From Symsagittifera roscoffensis (taxonomy: Eukaryota; Xenacoelomorpha; Acoela; Convolutidae), in assembly GCF_963678635.1 (NCBI RefSeq), contig NC_087068.1:8686027-8750026 (forward strand): DNA of 64,000 nucleotides, in the 5' to 3' direction. Of the stretch, positions 8,301-17,720 are shown in pieces. The notes beneath the pieces were generated by a model. The model had not been told where the DNA came from. It saw only the letters and a program-made list of their open reading frames with translations, and ran no database searches. The position numbers were made by a program, and so were the translations under genes. How positions within the stretch are numbered: the first letter of the stretch is position 1; the number at the start of each line of letters is the position of its first letter.

Positions 8301-11300
8301 GCATCCTCTTCCACTGGTACAACCCCAATTCGCACGCGAATCCTGTTTTCTCCCTGTCCTTCTTTCGCAGAGGAACCTGCCAGAAGGCAGAACCCAAGTC
8401 CAATGTGGTGAAGAACTTTGCATCACCAAGTTTGGATAGGCTCTCGTCTATTCGCGGTATCGGGTACGCATCTTTAATCGTTACCGCGTTCAAGTAACGA
8501 AAGTCGCAACAAAATCTAAGCTGCCCCCCTTTCTTTTTCGCCATTACTACTCCGCAAGCCCATGGTGATTTCGAGGGTTCTATCATGTCGTATTCAAGCA
8601 ACATTTCTATTTCCGCTCGGCACGCTTCCGATTTATGTGGCGTCATTCGCCTTGCGCCTTCCCTATGGGGAACGGCGCCCTCTTCTAGTTCGATTTCGTG
8701 TTCGACGAAATTACAGCAACCGATGTCCGCCTTATGTTTTGAAAATACTTCGGCGTTCCGATCTAGGAGGTCCCGCAATTTTTCAAAATCTCCCTCACCT
8801 ATTTTTCCTTTTAAATGCTCTATTTCTGGCAAAACCGGTTTGTCAGAATCTAGTTCATATGACGAGGGGCGTTCCGGAAAATTCGAGCAGCTTGATAAGC
8901 CGTCGTCCGTTTCGGATTTCATTGAAAACAATTTACGAATAGATTTTAATTCATCAATCCTCTTTAAAATTTTTTCTTTATTGGCATGATAAGGACAGTC
9001 TTTCACACTATATTTCTTCAAGTTTTGTGTCTCTTCATAGTCGGTCCTCATCGGCAATGCGTAACCAAGCTTCTTTCCACGCTGGATTGAAACCGTGGTG
9101 TCCAGTGTGTTCAACAACACACTGACACACAGTCCGTTTCGCGTTACCGAGAAGCTCCGGCCTAAAATCACCGAACTCTGACTATTTGGATTCGGTACTA
9201 AGCAAACCTGTTTGCTATCACTTAACGAATTTAAATTTCTCATTCTAAAAATTGCTACTACAGCTTGTCCTGGTTGTAACTTTACTTTTCTATCCAAAAA
9301 AACTGGTACCTTATTTTCATCTGTTATTATCCTATTAATGGGTCTCTTAACATACTTTCGGTCCGGGTTTCTAATCCGTATTAGACCGTTGTTCAAGTCA
9401 ATCATCACATCAAAATTCCTGACAAAATCTCTGCCCAAGATGAATTGGTCGGCGTCGTCCAGATTCTCTACCACCAGGAAGCTCATCCAAAGGTTCCGTC
9501 CTCCCATGTGAAGGACCGTCACCGGTGTTCTTCCGGCTACGTAGATAGCCCCTCGATTTGCAGCGGCTAGTCGGAGATTCGTAGGAATCAGATCTTCCCG
9601 CGTGAAGCCCATTCTCTCCCAGGTTTTTATCGGCATCACACTCACCACCGCGCCTGTGTCCAGAAGCCCTGTGACTCCGATTTTTGTTCCGTTGGTGTCA
9701 AGCAGGTGTGCTGTCACATCTGCTTCATATCCAATATGTACCGCGTCTTGTTCCATCATGGCGTCATGGCCTATCCTGCGGACTTTGAGTTCCTCTTCAC
9801 CCAAATAGATCTGCCACATTTGGTTATCATCTGTTGTTATGTAAGTCCTGGTGGAGATGCTGATTCCATCCACGTTCAGCATTATTTGATACGGCCCATA
9901 GACCTCCAAGTAGCGTCCATGAAGTTTCTTCATGCGAGGGCCACCCGTCGTTAGTAGTGCTCGCACAGCTCTCGACTCAGTGCGTGGCTCCACCTGCCTC
10001 AGATAATCTGCATATGTGTCCAAATGCATTAAAGTGAACTCTGATGGTTCACTCAAATTTCTTATTACCTGGTGTCCAGCCACTGAGATTATCGACTGTA
10101 TCTTCTTTCCTTGCGGCGCCATGCCGAACCTCTTACCGGAGATCACTTTAAGTTTCATATTTAAACTGCTTGGTGTTTTCGTCTCCTCGAACTCCGTTGC
10201 TTCGAAGGTATTCAGTTGCTCCTGAAGCTTTTCATTTTCCAGTTCAAGTTTCACTTTTTGTTCGATCTCTTTCGTCACCAGTTCCTGTTGTACTCTATTT
10301 AGAGCATCCTTTGCGGCTGCCTTGTAATCGATCTTGAAGTCATCGGCCGCAGTTGCTGGTTCCGGTTCACATGCTTCTCCTGTTACCGCTTGTATTTTCT
10401 TTGCCGCCAGCTCTTGAGGTTTGTCCTTCCTGCGTGCCTCTGCTTCGTTTAAAAGTCGAGCCTTGCTTGCTTTCACTCCTGATAAAGCTTCTTCATGCCT
10501 TGGATGCTTGATGTCTGCCACCGCATCCCAGAATTGTGGACAGTCTGATTTAAAATGACCTTCCAAGTTGCAAAAGAAACACCTCGGGCCGAATTTCGCA
10601 ATTACTCCTCTCATGAAATCCTCATGTTCCAACTCTGACGCATCTTCGTCCTCGAGGCTAAAGCCTATTGCTTTCATGCCTTGTTTATAAGCTGGGCATG
10701 CTGACACATGATGGTCTGTTGAACTACAATTAGCACAAGAGCGTCTCTTGTCCATATCGTCCCTCGGTTTGTACCAATTGTTCCCTTGGTTCGCTGGTCC
10801 GTTGTTAAAATGGCCATAATTGTTCTTGTAATATCCAGATCTCGAAGGAGGTTTCAGCAATAGATACTCTTTCGATTTGAGTCTCAACTCCTCCGGTGTT
10901 GGCGCATTAGTTGATAGTGGTGTGTAATGCGTTGCTAGCATCGTACGAAGTTCATCGTTTTTCACACCATCGATGAATTTTGAGGCTACGGCCAGGTTCA
11001 TCCTTCGATTTGACTCATCCGGTTGGCTGCGTCTTCTCAGCATTTCCAAATCATCGAGAAACTTGTCTATAGTTTCATCTTCCCGCTGCCTCCGTTTCTC
11101 GAAGCGCATCATCGCCTGGTGCCCCTGCACCCCTGATCCGAAACGGTTTAATAAGATTTCGAAGATTTTCTCAGCAGTGTCACGTTGATACTGTTTCTTG
11201 GCCATGACACAGTTCAGGGCTGTCCCTTCTAAGTTGCTGGTGAGCGCGCTGCATTCCTGTCTCTCAGACAAGTCTTCTTCCTCGAAGTGCAGCTTCATTA

Positions 11301-12384
11301 CCTCTATCCAGGTATCAATACAGCCATCAGATTCGTCTTTGTAGCATCTTGGTTTCTTAAAGACTCTTCTGGACTTTTCACTGCGTTCATTGGTTCTAGA
11401 TAACCGCGTCAGGAATGTCTCTAAAGACCTGTTCAGGGGTTCAAATGCTGTGGCCATTGCCGTAGCATCCCTTGAGTGTCCCGCCTGAGTGTCCTCACAC
11501 CTTGTCGAAGGCTCTGTGTGCGGTACATCCCTACAATCCGAATCACCATGAGCGTTTCCCGCTTGGCCCATGTGACTCCTCTTCGGGCTTGTATGCCCCA
11601 TGTTGCCAGAATCGCTTCTCCCGGTCGCATGTGTGCTTTGCGTTGGTCGTTCGTTCGAGGTTTGTCTGTTCCCCGTTGAACTTGCTCTACTGTTCGGGCC
11701 CCATGCTGTATTACCCCTTGTGGCATAGCCTGATGAACTGCCCCTGCCTCTAGTGGATCCATTTGTCTTCCTCCTTTGATGTTCATTGAAGTTCACCCTC
11801 GGTTCCCTGCTGGGACCTCCCGAGTTCGGCTCTCCTTCTTTTGGTCCACTCTTGCTGCTTAGTAGCCCGTCCAACCTATCCATGATAGCCTGCGTTCGCC
11901 TCTCCATCATCGCGTCTATCTTTGTGTCAAGAGACCCAAGAGACTGCTCTTGCTGAATTCTTAACTTCTCCATATCGGCTCTTAATCGTAACTCCCTCTG
12001 TTCCGCTTCTCTTGTCATTCGCGACAAGTTCCTCGTCATATGTTCGTCCGTTCTTTCTTTCAAGCGTTTTTCGCTTCTGTCAACTTCTTGTCTGTTGCGG
12101 TTTATTTCTTCCCGCAGACTTTCTCTTTCAATGTGAACTGCTCTTTCTAGTTCACTCATCCTTATCGACATCTGTTCATTTTGTTCTCCTAAACTGCCCA
12201 CTATGTTGTTTAAGACTTCCTCTAGTGCTGCCCCGTTATCCATGAGTGGCGTCACTAGTGGTGGTTTAACTCTGTCGGTCCCAGGTAGCTTCGTGCTGGT
12301 AGAGATCCGGGCCTTGACTCTCCGTCTTGACGTCTTTTCATTATCTATTTCAGGATCCGCTACGCGTTGCCAAGCCCTCTGGTT
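5308..12384 (-). CDS. Gag-Pol polyprotein: Gag, protease, RT, RNase H, integrase
   Basis: The frame is open from 12384 to a stop at 5308; positions here count from codon 12253-12255, giving 2,315 residues. No ATG is needed if it is entered by frameshift or splicing from the leader ORF. Residues 1-130: coiled coil. 300-445: Gag-like helical domain. CCHC knuckles: CANCSSTDHHVSAC (507-520) and CFFCNLEGHFKSDC (559-572). Protease: LLDTGAV (~864) with ILGRDF (~939). RT: ~1190-1440 with YVDD (1351-1354). RNase H: DTDAS (~1499) to ~1620. A long spacer (~1625-2110) is mostly charged. Integrase: HHCC (H2123, H2128, C2158, C2161) and DDE (D2189, D2248, E2284; second spacing x35). All catalytic residues are present. 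The stop at 5308 interrupts the integrase C-terminal region; homology continues in the next frame, so this is a one-base break, mutation or sequence error, rather than a natural end. Confidence 0.93.
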   Translation of the reverse strand, partial: NQRAWQRVADPEIDNEKTSRRRVKARISTSTKLPGTDRVKPPLVTPLMDNGAALEEVLNNIVGSLGEQNEQMSIRMSELERAVHIERESLREEINRNRQEVDRSEKRLKERTDEHMTRNLSRMTREAEQRELRLRADMEKLRIQQEQSLGSLDTKIDAMMERRTQAIMDRLDGLLSSKSGPKEGEPNSGGPSREPRVNFNEHQRRKTNGSTRGRGSSSGYATRGNTAWGPNSRASSTGNRQTSNERPTQSTHATGRSDSGNMGHTSPKRSHMGQAGNAHGDSDCRDVPHTEPSTRCEDTQAGHSRDATAMATAFEPLNRSLETFLTRLSRTNERSEKSRRVFKKPRCYKDESDGCIDTWIEVMKLHFEEEDLSERQECSALTSNLEGTALNCVMAKKQYQRDTAEKIFEILLNRFGSGVQGHQAMMRFEKRRQREDETIDKFLDDLEMLRRRSQPDESNRRMNLAVASKFIDGVKNDELRTMLATHYTPLSTNAPTPEELRLKSKEYLLLKPPSRSGYYKNNYGHFNNGPANQGNNWYKPRDDMDKRRSCANCSSTDHHVSACPAYKQGMKAIGFSLEDEDASELEHEDFMRGVIAKFGPRCFFCNLEGHFKSDCPQFWDAVADIKHPRHEEALSGVKASKARLLNEAEARRKDKPQELAAKKIQAVTGEACEPEPATAADDFKIDYKAAAKDALNRVQQELVTKEIEQKVKLELENEKLQEQLNTFEATEFEETKTPSSLNMKLKVISGKRFGMAPQGKKIQSIISVAGHQVIRNLSEPSEFTLMHLDTYADYLRQVEPRTESRAVRALLTTGGPRMKKLHGRYLEVYGPYQIMLNVDGISISTRTYITTDDNQMWQIYLGEEELKVRRIGHDAMMEQDAVHIGYEADVTAHLLDTNGTKIGVTGLLDTGAVVSVMPIKTWERMGFTREDLIPTNLRLAAANRGAIYVAGRTPVTVLHMGGRNLWMSFLVVENLDDADQFILGRDFVRNFDVMIDLNNGLIRIRNPDRKYVKRPINRIITDENKVPVFLDRKVKLQPGQAVVAIFRMRNLNSLSDSKQVCLVPNPNSQSSVILGRSFSVTRNGLCVSVLLNTLDTTVSIQRGKKLGYALPMRTDYEETQNLKKYSVKDCPYHANKEKILKRIDELKSIRKLFSMKSETDDGLSSCSNFPERPSSYELDSDKPVLPEIEHLKGKIGEGDFEKLRDLLDRNAEVFSKHKADIGCCNFVEHEIELEEGAVPHREGARRMTPHKSEACRAEIEMLLEYDMIEPSKSPWACGVVMAKKKGGQLRFCCDFRYLNAVTIKDAYPIPRIDESLSKLGDAKFFTTLDLGSAFWQVPLRKKDREKTGFACELGLYQWKRMPFGLCNATATFQRLMAQALTGVTKKYGNLLMCYVDDVVIATPTLEDHIDRLDEVFGCMKRAGLKCKPSKCEILRDSIKYLGRMVDRHGVRPDPEAVEAVLTWKAPRTDTQLMSFLGFANYYREFIKGYADKVYPMQKLMRNKGKKFEWDDEAQVAFENIKRELCEAPVLGMPTEKGMYVLDTDASVVAISGILHQEQEWNGRTVLRPIAYGSKVLSDTEMKYGAPKAEMFAVVTFMEKYRAYLGSAPFKLRVDNRALSWLKTYSMDQSYIGRWIVRLDGYHMIIEHRMRDKHQNADSLSKKTEFYERLEQKQANQAEVKEGFSFLDKETYEALPLTRWLDKSGHPIPGHPELPVEKAAEIKILSKEDLVPLDLLLRSNLVQQELSRMNINSLSLLDKTVQVTPQVMRMLGGLLEREVTRDDPEWTAAVASLTVSKKVKIMPSRQQHEENKRDCRTIVQQLASSIPQEILTSTSYGRKEQGSSKRKKTVTFVDREKEGEEVEQNLLQDYLSGEKDEEKNQQSQDQHPGQVNLSGESEIDEKIPDEKQDLENKVLSGEFRWMRRKYGHDLEERAVSSTTPSTDDKSESSRMNTYSDRDSTSGSELSELAIHTLLVETRARNLDREVYQDPDSDRYLIPSERVFDNAADDLETIAVSKRSISLLPQKEVVRTDLQPFQQETQPLAKIWCVKMEEDTHQPNELNSQMRVMKTYLKARYRLSDLLRAQRNDRMTSNLKRWIENGAPDKGDMEEDSYRILRQYFMQKEGRLYLNKDGIVACRRREEDKVLYKYNAIVLPQLYQTELLFRSHDQMGHQGIDKVYQRILKRFEWPGMKKACEKWVTACLSCQQVKDPRKLRFPLQSIESSEFNEVVQIDHQKICMTDSGYNQVLVMIDHFTKYAEAVPCITASAEETCDHLINTWIARHGCPMTFQSDNGTAFVGELTKELMRRSQVAQAHSTTYHPQTNGLVERQNRTLVSMLRVYCSRYMTDWDRYLPQVMGA

Positions 12385-13136
12385 CTACTCTCTTCAGGTT
12401 GTGGCTCCGAACTTGTCCTAATCGCGAAGTCCTTCGACTGGCCCGGTGTGTTTGCCTCATTGCTTATCGTTGTCACTACACCAAATTTATCCATGGTTCC
12501 AGTCTCTCTTCCGACGTGTGCCTCACTCTCCTGGATCGAACTATTGAGACTGACTTGAGATCCAAAGTCCCCTTGCTCCTCTTCATCCTCTTCCTCCTGG
12601 GACTCCCCATCGTTTCCTGCTCCTCCTCCCATGCTGAATGGAAAGATGTTTCCGAAGGTGTTCTTCATTCTTTCTGAGAACGATGATGAGGTTGTTTGTT
12701 TTCCAGTTCCGCTTGCCATCATAGTGTTGTCTGTCGGAGATCTTCTAGTCGCCGTTACTTCAGTTGAGATGTCGGACAGTTCCGACATCTCCTCTCGATC
12801 CAACGTCCCGGTGGAAGTGGCAAAATCATGGCCTTGTTCTACCGGAGTAGACTCACTCGCCAGCCTTCTGCCTCTCCCTTCCAGTCCATTTACTCCCTGA
12901 TTGTCGTTCATGGTATGGTCCGTATTGACCTCCACTTCTAACAGTTCTCTTTGCTCTTCTGAGGTCTTCTGACTTCTCGTTTCAACCATTCTGCCTGAAA
13001 CCGTCCCCTCTTTATCGGACCGGGTTCGCTTGATCCAATCCACAAAAGGATCGGTCATCGTTTTTCTTTGCTTTTCAGGTATGAATTTCCTAGAGCTATT
13101 ACCTCGTTTTGGTATCCTTGACTTGTCTAAACTCAT
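12360..13136 (-). CDS. 258-aa leader ORF of the giant retroelement
   Basis: The ORF starts MSLDKSRIPKRGNSSRKF at 13136. The N-terminus is basic, the middle is Ser/Thr/Glu-rich, and there is a clearly acidic run (QEEEDEEEQGD). One short hydrophobic, glycine-rich stretch (FGNIFPFSMGGGAG) occurs near residue 165. It overlaps the Gag-Pol frame by 25 nt (12360-12384), with Gag-Pol in the -1 frame. No canonical slippery heptamer is visible in this overlap, unlike at 2780, so another mechanism (splicing, reinitiation or a non-canonical shift) would be needed. It may be an N-terminal extension of Gag or a separate regulatory or nucleic-acid-binding protein. No family is recognised. Confidence 0.7.
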   Translation of the reverse strand: MSLDKSRIPKRGNSSRKFIPEKQRKTMTDPFVDWIKRTRSDKEGTVSGRMVETRSQKTSEEQRELLEVEVNTDHTMNDNQGVNGLEGRGRRLASESTPVEQGHDFATSTGTLDREEMSELSDISTEVTATRRSPTDNTMMASGTGKQTTSSSFSERMKNTFGNIFPFSMGGGAGNDGESQEEEDEEEQGDFGSQVSLNSSIQESEAHVGRETGTMDKFGVVTTISNEANTPGQSKDFAIRTSSEPQPEESRTRGLGNA

Positions 13137-13910
13137 TCTTTATTTGTCACTTTCCTATGCCTACTCTTGACTCAATTGCTAGAGACCTTATAGTTTTATT
13201 AACAATAATAATGACACAACACAATAAATTTCACCAGATTCTATTAAATAGTGACCACGAATCCCTGTATGTTGTCAGAGTACAGTTTGTATAAAATTTA
13301 TTCACACTAGCCGATTATTGGTCCAAAGATCTGGAAACTAGCACAATATGATGTTATCAGTCAATTTAAAAGATAGTGTAGTCACTACCCAATCAAGCAC
13401 AGTTTAGGTTGATTTAAAATCAAAAACAAAAAATATATATTGACACAATATGAATGTATATAAAAAAAACGTATGTGTCTTGTACTCTTAGTCGGTCGCA
13501 GTACAATAGTCGAACCTGTCTTTTAAAGAAAAAGCTTTCCCTGCTTGGTGCTGCACCAAACAGACAAAACTTTGAAGGCAGTAATTTTCTCAAGTGGGCG
13601 TCTATTGCACCCACCGAGTACTGTGTTACCTATCTGCCTTCGGACTGCCCGAGCTAGACCTACTAAAATCCTCAGGGCAGTCACTTTCCCCAAAAACGTA
13701 TTATGTTTCAATCCACACCAATGAGTCACGCTCTTTTTTAATTTAGACTTAGTGTGGCGAATATCCGAGTTCGGACCTGTTTTGTATTAGTCTGGTTCTT
13801 TTTGAGAGGCAAGTTACCAGTGCAGTCACTGATACCTAGCCTGTGTATTAATAACCTAATACCTCTCGCTTTTTAGTCTTTCTTTCGTTTGCCTAAGTCC
13901 TTAATAAAAT
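13137..13910. other. AT-rich region upstream of the giant element; presumed leader or 5' LTR, not delimited
   Basis: No ORF or gene is supported. By position it should contain the 5' untranslated leader, primer-binding site and part of the 5' LTR of the element read on the - strand, but no TG...CA boundary could be fixed because the 3' LTR is outside the window. Confidence 0.35.
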
Positions 13911-16900
13911 AATACCCCTCCGGATTGGCACAAATAGGACCCTTCCGGACTGTCAGAATATAGACCCCTCCGGATTTGGACCCCTCCGAATTAGCGACTA
14001 TAAGACCCTTCCGGATTCGGACCCCTCCGGTTTTGTGGAAAGTAGACCCCTCCGGATTCGGACCCCTCCGACTTCGGAGCCCTTAGCTCTGTCAAAGTAG
14101 CTTTTTGTAGTTTTCTTAATTTCAGCTTATACCCCTCCGGATACGTTCTGCGTTGCTATTATGCTGTTTGAATTAACTGGGAAGGGTATAGGGTCCTTTC
14201 CTAGACCCCTCCGGGTTGAAGTTAAGGCACTTATTTGACAATTCACACTAACGGTGAAGGGTCTTATCACTTGCCTCACTTCGACTCTATTATGGTTGTC
14301 TTGTGCCTTCAGCCTTCCCTTTTTGTCTAGAACTGTCCTAAGTTACTTAGTTCAATCGCTATCAACTTTTGGTAGAGGTATAAGGGTTTTTCAGAAAAAT
14401 TTATAAAACGTGAAGGGTGTACCCCTCCGGATTTGTGTAATTTGCTAAAAACAATCTCAAAAAATTTTCTCGCTCGCTTTTCCGAAAAATTTCTGATCCT
14501 ATTAGTAAGCTCAGCTAATTTCTGATCTATTGGTACCAAGATCAACTCGATATGATCAGTAGTTCCAAAGTTATTAACCAAAACGTCTTTTTTCCGAACT
14601 CAAAAAATTTTCTCTCTTATAGGTTCCGCCTAACTTTTTCCGCAAATCTGGTCCTTTCGACCTAAAAATTATTGATCCGAGCTCAGAAGGCCTATAATCT
14701 TCTAGTTCAACGCAAAAGACCCGATCTAAAGCGCTTTTGTAGAAAAAATTTGCGAAAAACTATGCTACCTGGACCCCTCCGGATTGATGAATCCACCAAA
14801 TCAAACACGTTATGTTCGATTTCTCTGCAACCCGGAAGGCTTTCGGGTAGCGGGTTTTAAAACTCGTAGATTCACTAGTGGACGTTGTCCGAACAACTAT
14901 TTTTACTGTCCTAACTCAAAGATTTCAAAAAATTTTCTGATTTTATAGTGCTTCTTACTATCAAAAAATGGGAAAATTTGGTTTTTGGTACCAAACTAGT
15001 TCCAACCACTTCCGAACTAAAGTTAACCGGTTCTACTTATTACAGTAGTGCACTTACGATGTAACACACTAACTTAGCGCTTTTTTCCGTTTCAAAAAAT
15101 ATCGATATCTCAAAAATCGCGACTTGTGGGGGGATCAAAATATCGCTATTTTGACCCTAAAAACCGGTCTGTTTTCGTTGTTTTTCACTGAAAAACGATA
15201 TAAGACTATTAATATAGGCTATATAAATAATAATATTAGTAATACTATACCCCTCCGGGTTTGTTTATTATCCGAATTAAGGTGCTTAACTCGGATATTC
15301 GCAGTTCGGTGAAGGGTCACTACAGTGCAGCACTGTCGAGCCCCCCACAGATTACTATCTTACTTTTTGTACCAAAAGGGATACAAAACTTGTTAACGAT
15401 ACCCAACAGTCGATTGTAGTTGTCGTTGAGCCTCTTCCTGTTGTTCCTTGTACTGCTTGCCGGATCGGTCTTCACCCCGGACCCTTCCGAATTGAGCGCA
15501 AATCAGCTGACCCTTCCGGATTGGGCGCAATTTATCATTAACGTGCTTAAATGCTCAAATAACCCTACAGTACAAGCCTCACAAACGGGCCACAAAATTG
15601 ATCGTAACGATCCTGACTGATATAAATGCCTGTAACAACAATATATCTATCAACAACAAACGGGGGGTTGAATCACATCTTGTCTGGGGGGATGATTTCT
15701 ACTGATTTTTTACTTTTTTACTGTTTTTGGTTTTTTCGGTTATTTTTTTATGTTTTTTGTTTTTCTTGGGTACTATACTACTTTTTGTTTGGTTTTACTT
15801 ATATCTTTAAGTGTTTTTGGTCACCAACCGCTCAGGGGACGAGGGGACGGCCGATCCCCCCACCCTTCCTGGTTTGTGAATTTTCGGTCTTAACTAGGTT
15901 AAAAAACTATTCACGGCAATCCGGAAGGCCTCCGCGTTCCGAACTACCCTTCCGCCCCGGCGGTTTAGGCCTAATAAGGGCGTTAATGTGAGCATCCGCT
16001 CGGCGCGGAATGCTCGTTAACGGTTCCGCCGGTCATGATGTTAAAAAAGAATAACACCCAGGAGCGCCATAAAAACATACATGTAACATTCGCCCGGAAG
16101 ATACATATCGACGGATAACAAAACTAAGTCTTAAGACGACTGGCTAGCGTCTAAACAGAGCTTTGCATGTTTTTCACCGTCTCTACCAAGCCAGTACTTT
16201 TCGGTGGTCTTTCTTACATCAGGCTGACAAAAACGTTACTGTTCTCCGGCTTCGACCAGAACGCTCAAATTAACTGAATTACATGCAAAATTAGTGAGCT
16301 CATGGCTGGGTCTCTGTATCCCCAGACCACGAGGTCACTCCTAAAAACAGGGCTACTACTTATTATATTACTATTGTTTTTGTTCAGTAGATAAAAATCA
16401 TCATCTCCATCGAAGATGGATCAACCCTTCCCCCCCTACTTCTAGCTCCTCATTCTTGTCAAAACGAATTAAGATCTTAATTAAATTCAAGTCAGGACAT
16501 GACGGATGCTAAAATTCAATATAAGTTCATAAAAGTCCACGTCCCGAGACCCTTCCGGATTCTTGAATCCGGTGAATCAAGCTTCTTAATATCCAGTTCA
16601 CAATAACTCGGAAGGCTGGGTTTTACCCTTCACCGTTGCTCGCAACGGCCTTGCAACTATTGTAACAGCACAATAGTTGCAACTCGGAACGTCCTCTGCT
16701 GTTCGGTAGTTCGTTGTTGTTTTTTAGTCTCGATTTCGTACTGTTCGTAATCGCAGATAAAAGTTGTTCTGTTTCTTTTTGCTATTTTAGCTAAAATGGC
16801 CGTCTCTGACGTTTCTCAGAAATATGACGTCATAATTCGAATTTTTAAAAATTAGAATTCCAGAATCTTCTAGCCTTCACCGTTTGGCCAATCGTTCAAA

Positions 16901-16950
16901 TAACGTCCTTATCCGTTCTAAATCGCCAATTCGGAAGGCTTGCTGCTAAA
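13911..16950. repeat. Cluster of an interspersed ACCC(C/T)TCCGGATT motif
   Basis: A core of about 13 bp, ACCC(C/T)TCCGGATT, recurs roughly 15-20 times. Clear copies lie near 13914, 13938, 13972, 14014, 14046, 14130, 14421, 14773, 15250, 15481, 15511 and 16551, and inverted forms (CCGGAAGGCT-like) near 14832, 15922, 16613 and 16932. Spacing is irregular, so this is not a simple tandem array. A second recurring word, GGTGAAGGGT or ACCCTTCACC, occurs among the copies. No coding potential was seen. The block may belong to the LTR or leader of the neighbouring element, or be a separate regulatory or repeat region. Confidence 0.6.
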
Positions 16951-17025
16951 ATACCGAATTCTGCAGAGACTGCATTTTGGCCATTCTGGTCGAATGTCAC
17001 ACCTAGAATTTTCTCGAGTGGGGGG

Positions 17026-17400
17026 AGGGCGGATTTTAAAAAAAAAGTTTTGAAAATTTTGTTGAATTTTTTTTATTAAGTCGACTAAATTGATTTTCTG
17101 AGCTCTCCAAAAGCACTAAAAAACACTGGTTTAGCCAAATTTTCGGCGCCGCATAAAAAATTATTTAAAAAAAACAGGCCAAAAAGAGTTTTAAGCACTT
17201 TTAGGAAAATTTTCAGCAAAAAGGAGTTTTTTCGGCGCATGCTTCCCCCTCAAATATAGAATATTTTGGCGCCAAAGGCGCTTTTAGAAAAGTTTTAGGG
17301 TCAGCCAGCCAAAAAAGGATATCTCAAAATAGTACAAGGGGGACCCTTTGGGTCGGCAGTGAGTTAAATCACTGAGGCAAGAGAGCGTTCCCCCCAAACC
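17026..17400 (+). repeat. Dispersed repeat family B, copy 1
   Basis: Shares GAGCTCTCC(A/C)AAAGCACT, GGCGCC-rich words, AGCGCCTTT-like words and GGGGACCCTTTGGGTCG with 30284-30665. Inverted and truncated copies occur at 33300-33565 and 62835-62943. No ORF. It is a non-coding interspersed repeat of unknown class. Confidence 0.7.
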
Positions 17401-17720
17401 CGCCCCTGATAACAGTTGTGATTCTAGTGACATTGGAAAACTTCCCAAATCTTGTCGAACAAAATTTAGCTTTAAGATTTTGTTTGGTAAAGTAAGTCAA
17501 AACAAAGATTAGATGAATCCGATTTTTAAAGTTGTAGAGAGGATACATTTGGTTGATAGCCGCTTTGCGCAAGTTTTCGGTTTTAAACATTTTGCGCAAA
17601 ATTTTGGAGTTTTTTTCTACTTTGTCGGACTGTTTGACTCCTAAAATAACATTTAGAAAAAAAAATTCTTAAGAAAACAAAAAATTGGATGAAATCGATC
17701 CATACTCATAGTTATGTTCT
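17401..17720. other. AT-rich DNA, nothing recognised
   Basis: Contains only a short spurious frame on the - strand. No motif or repeat was recognised. Confidence 0.4.

Larger units (their letters stand above)
1..13136 (-). mobile_element. Giant Ty3/gypsy-type LTR retroelement, internal region, 3' end outside the window
   Basis: Five open frames follow one another on the - strand from 13136 down to the window edge. The order Gag, CCHC knuckles, aspartic protease, RT, RNase H, integrase is that of Ty3/gypsy (Metaviridae) elements. The block is clearly more GC-rich than the AT-rich DNA to its right, which fits a coding insertion. More than 13 kb of internal sequence is present without a 3' LTR, so the element is unusually large. 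Additions to the standard plan are a 258-aa leader ORF, a ~480-aa spacer between RNase H and integrase, a macrodomain at the end of pol, and a downstream ORF pair with SGNH hydrolase domains. No LTR could be delimited: the 3' LTR would lie before base 1, and the 5' LTR should lie above 13136. The downstream ORF pair could instead belong to a second element in tandem, though no LTR is visible in the 402-bp gap. Confidence 0.85.
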
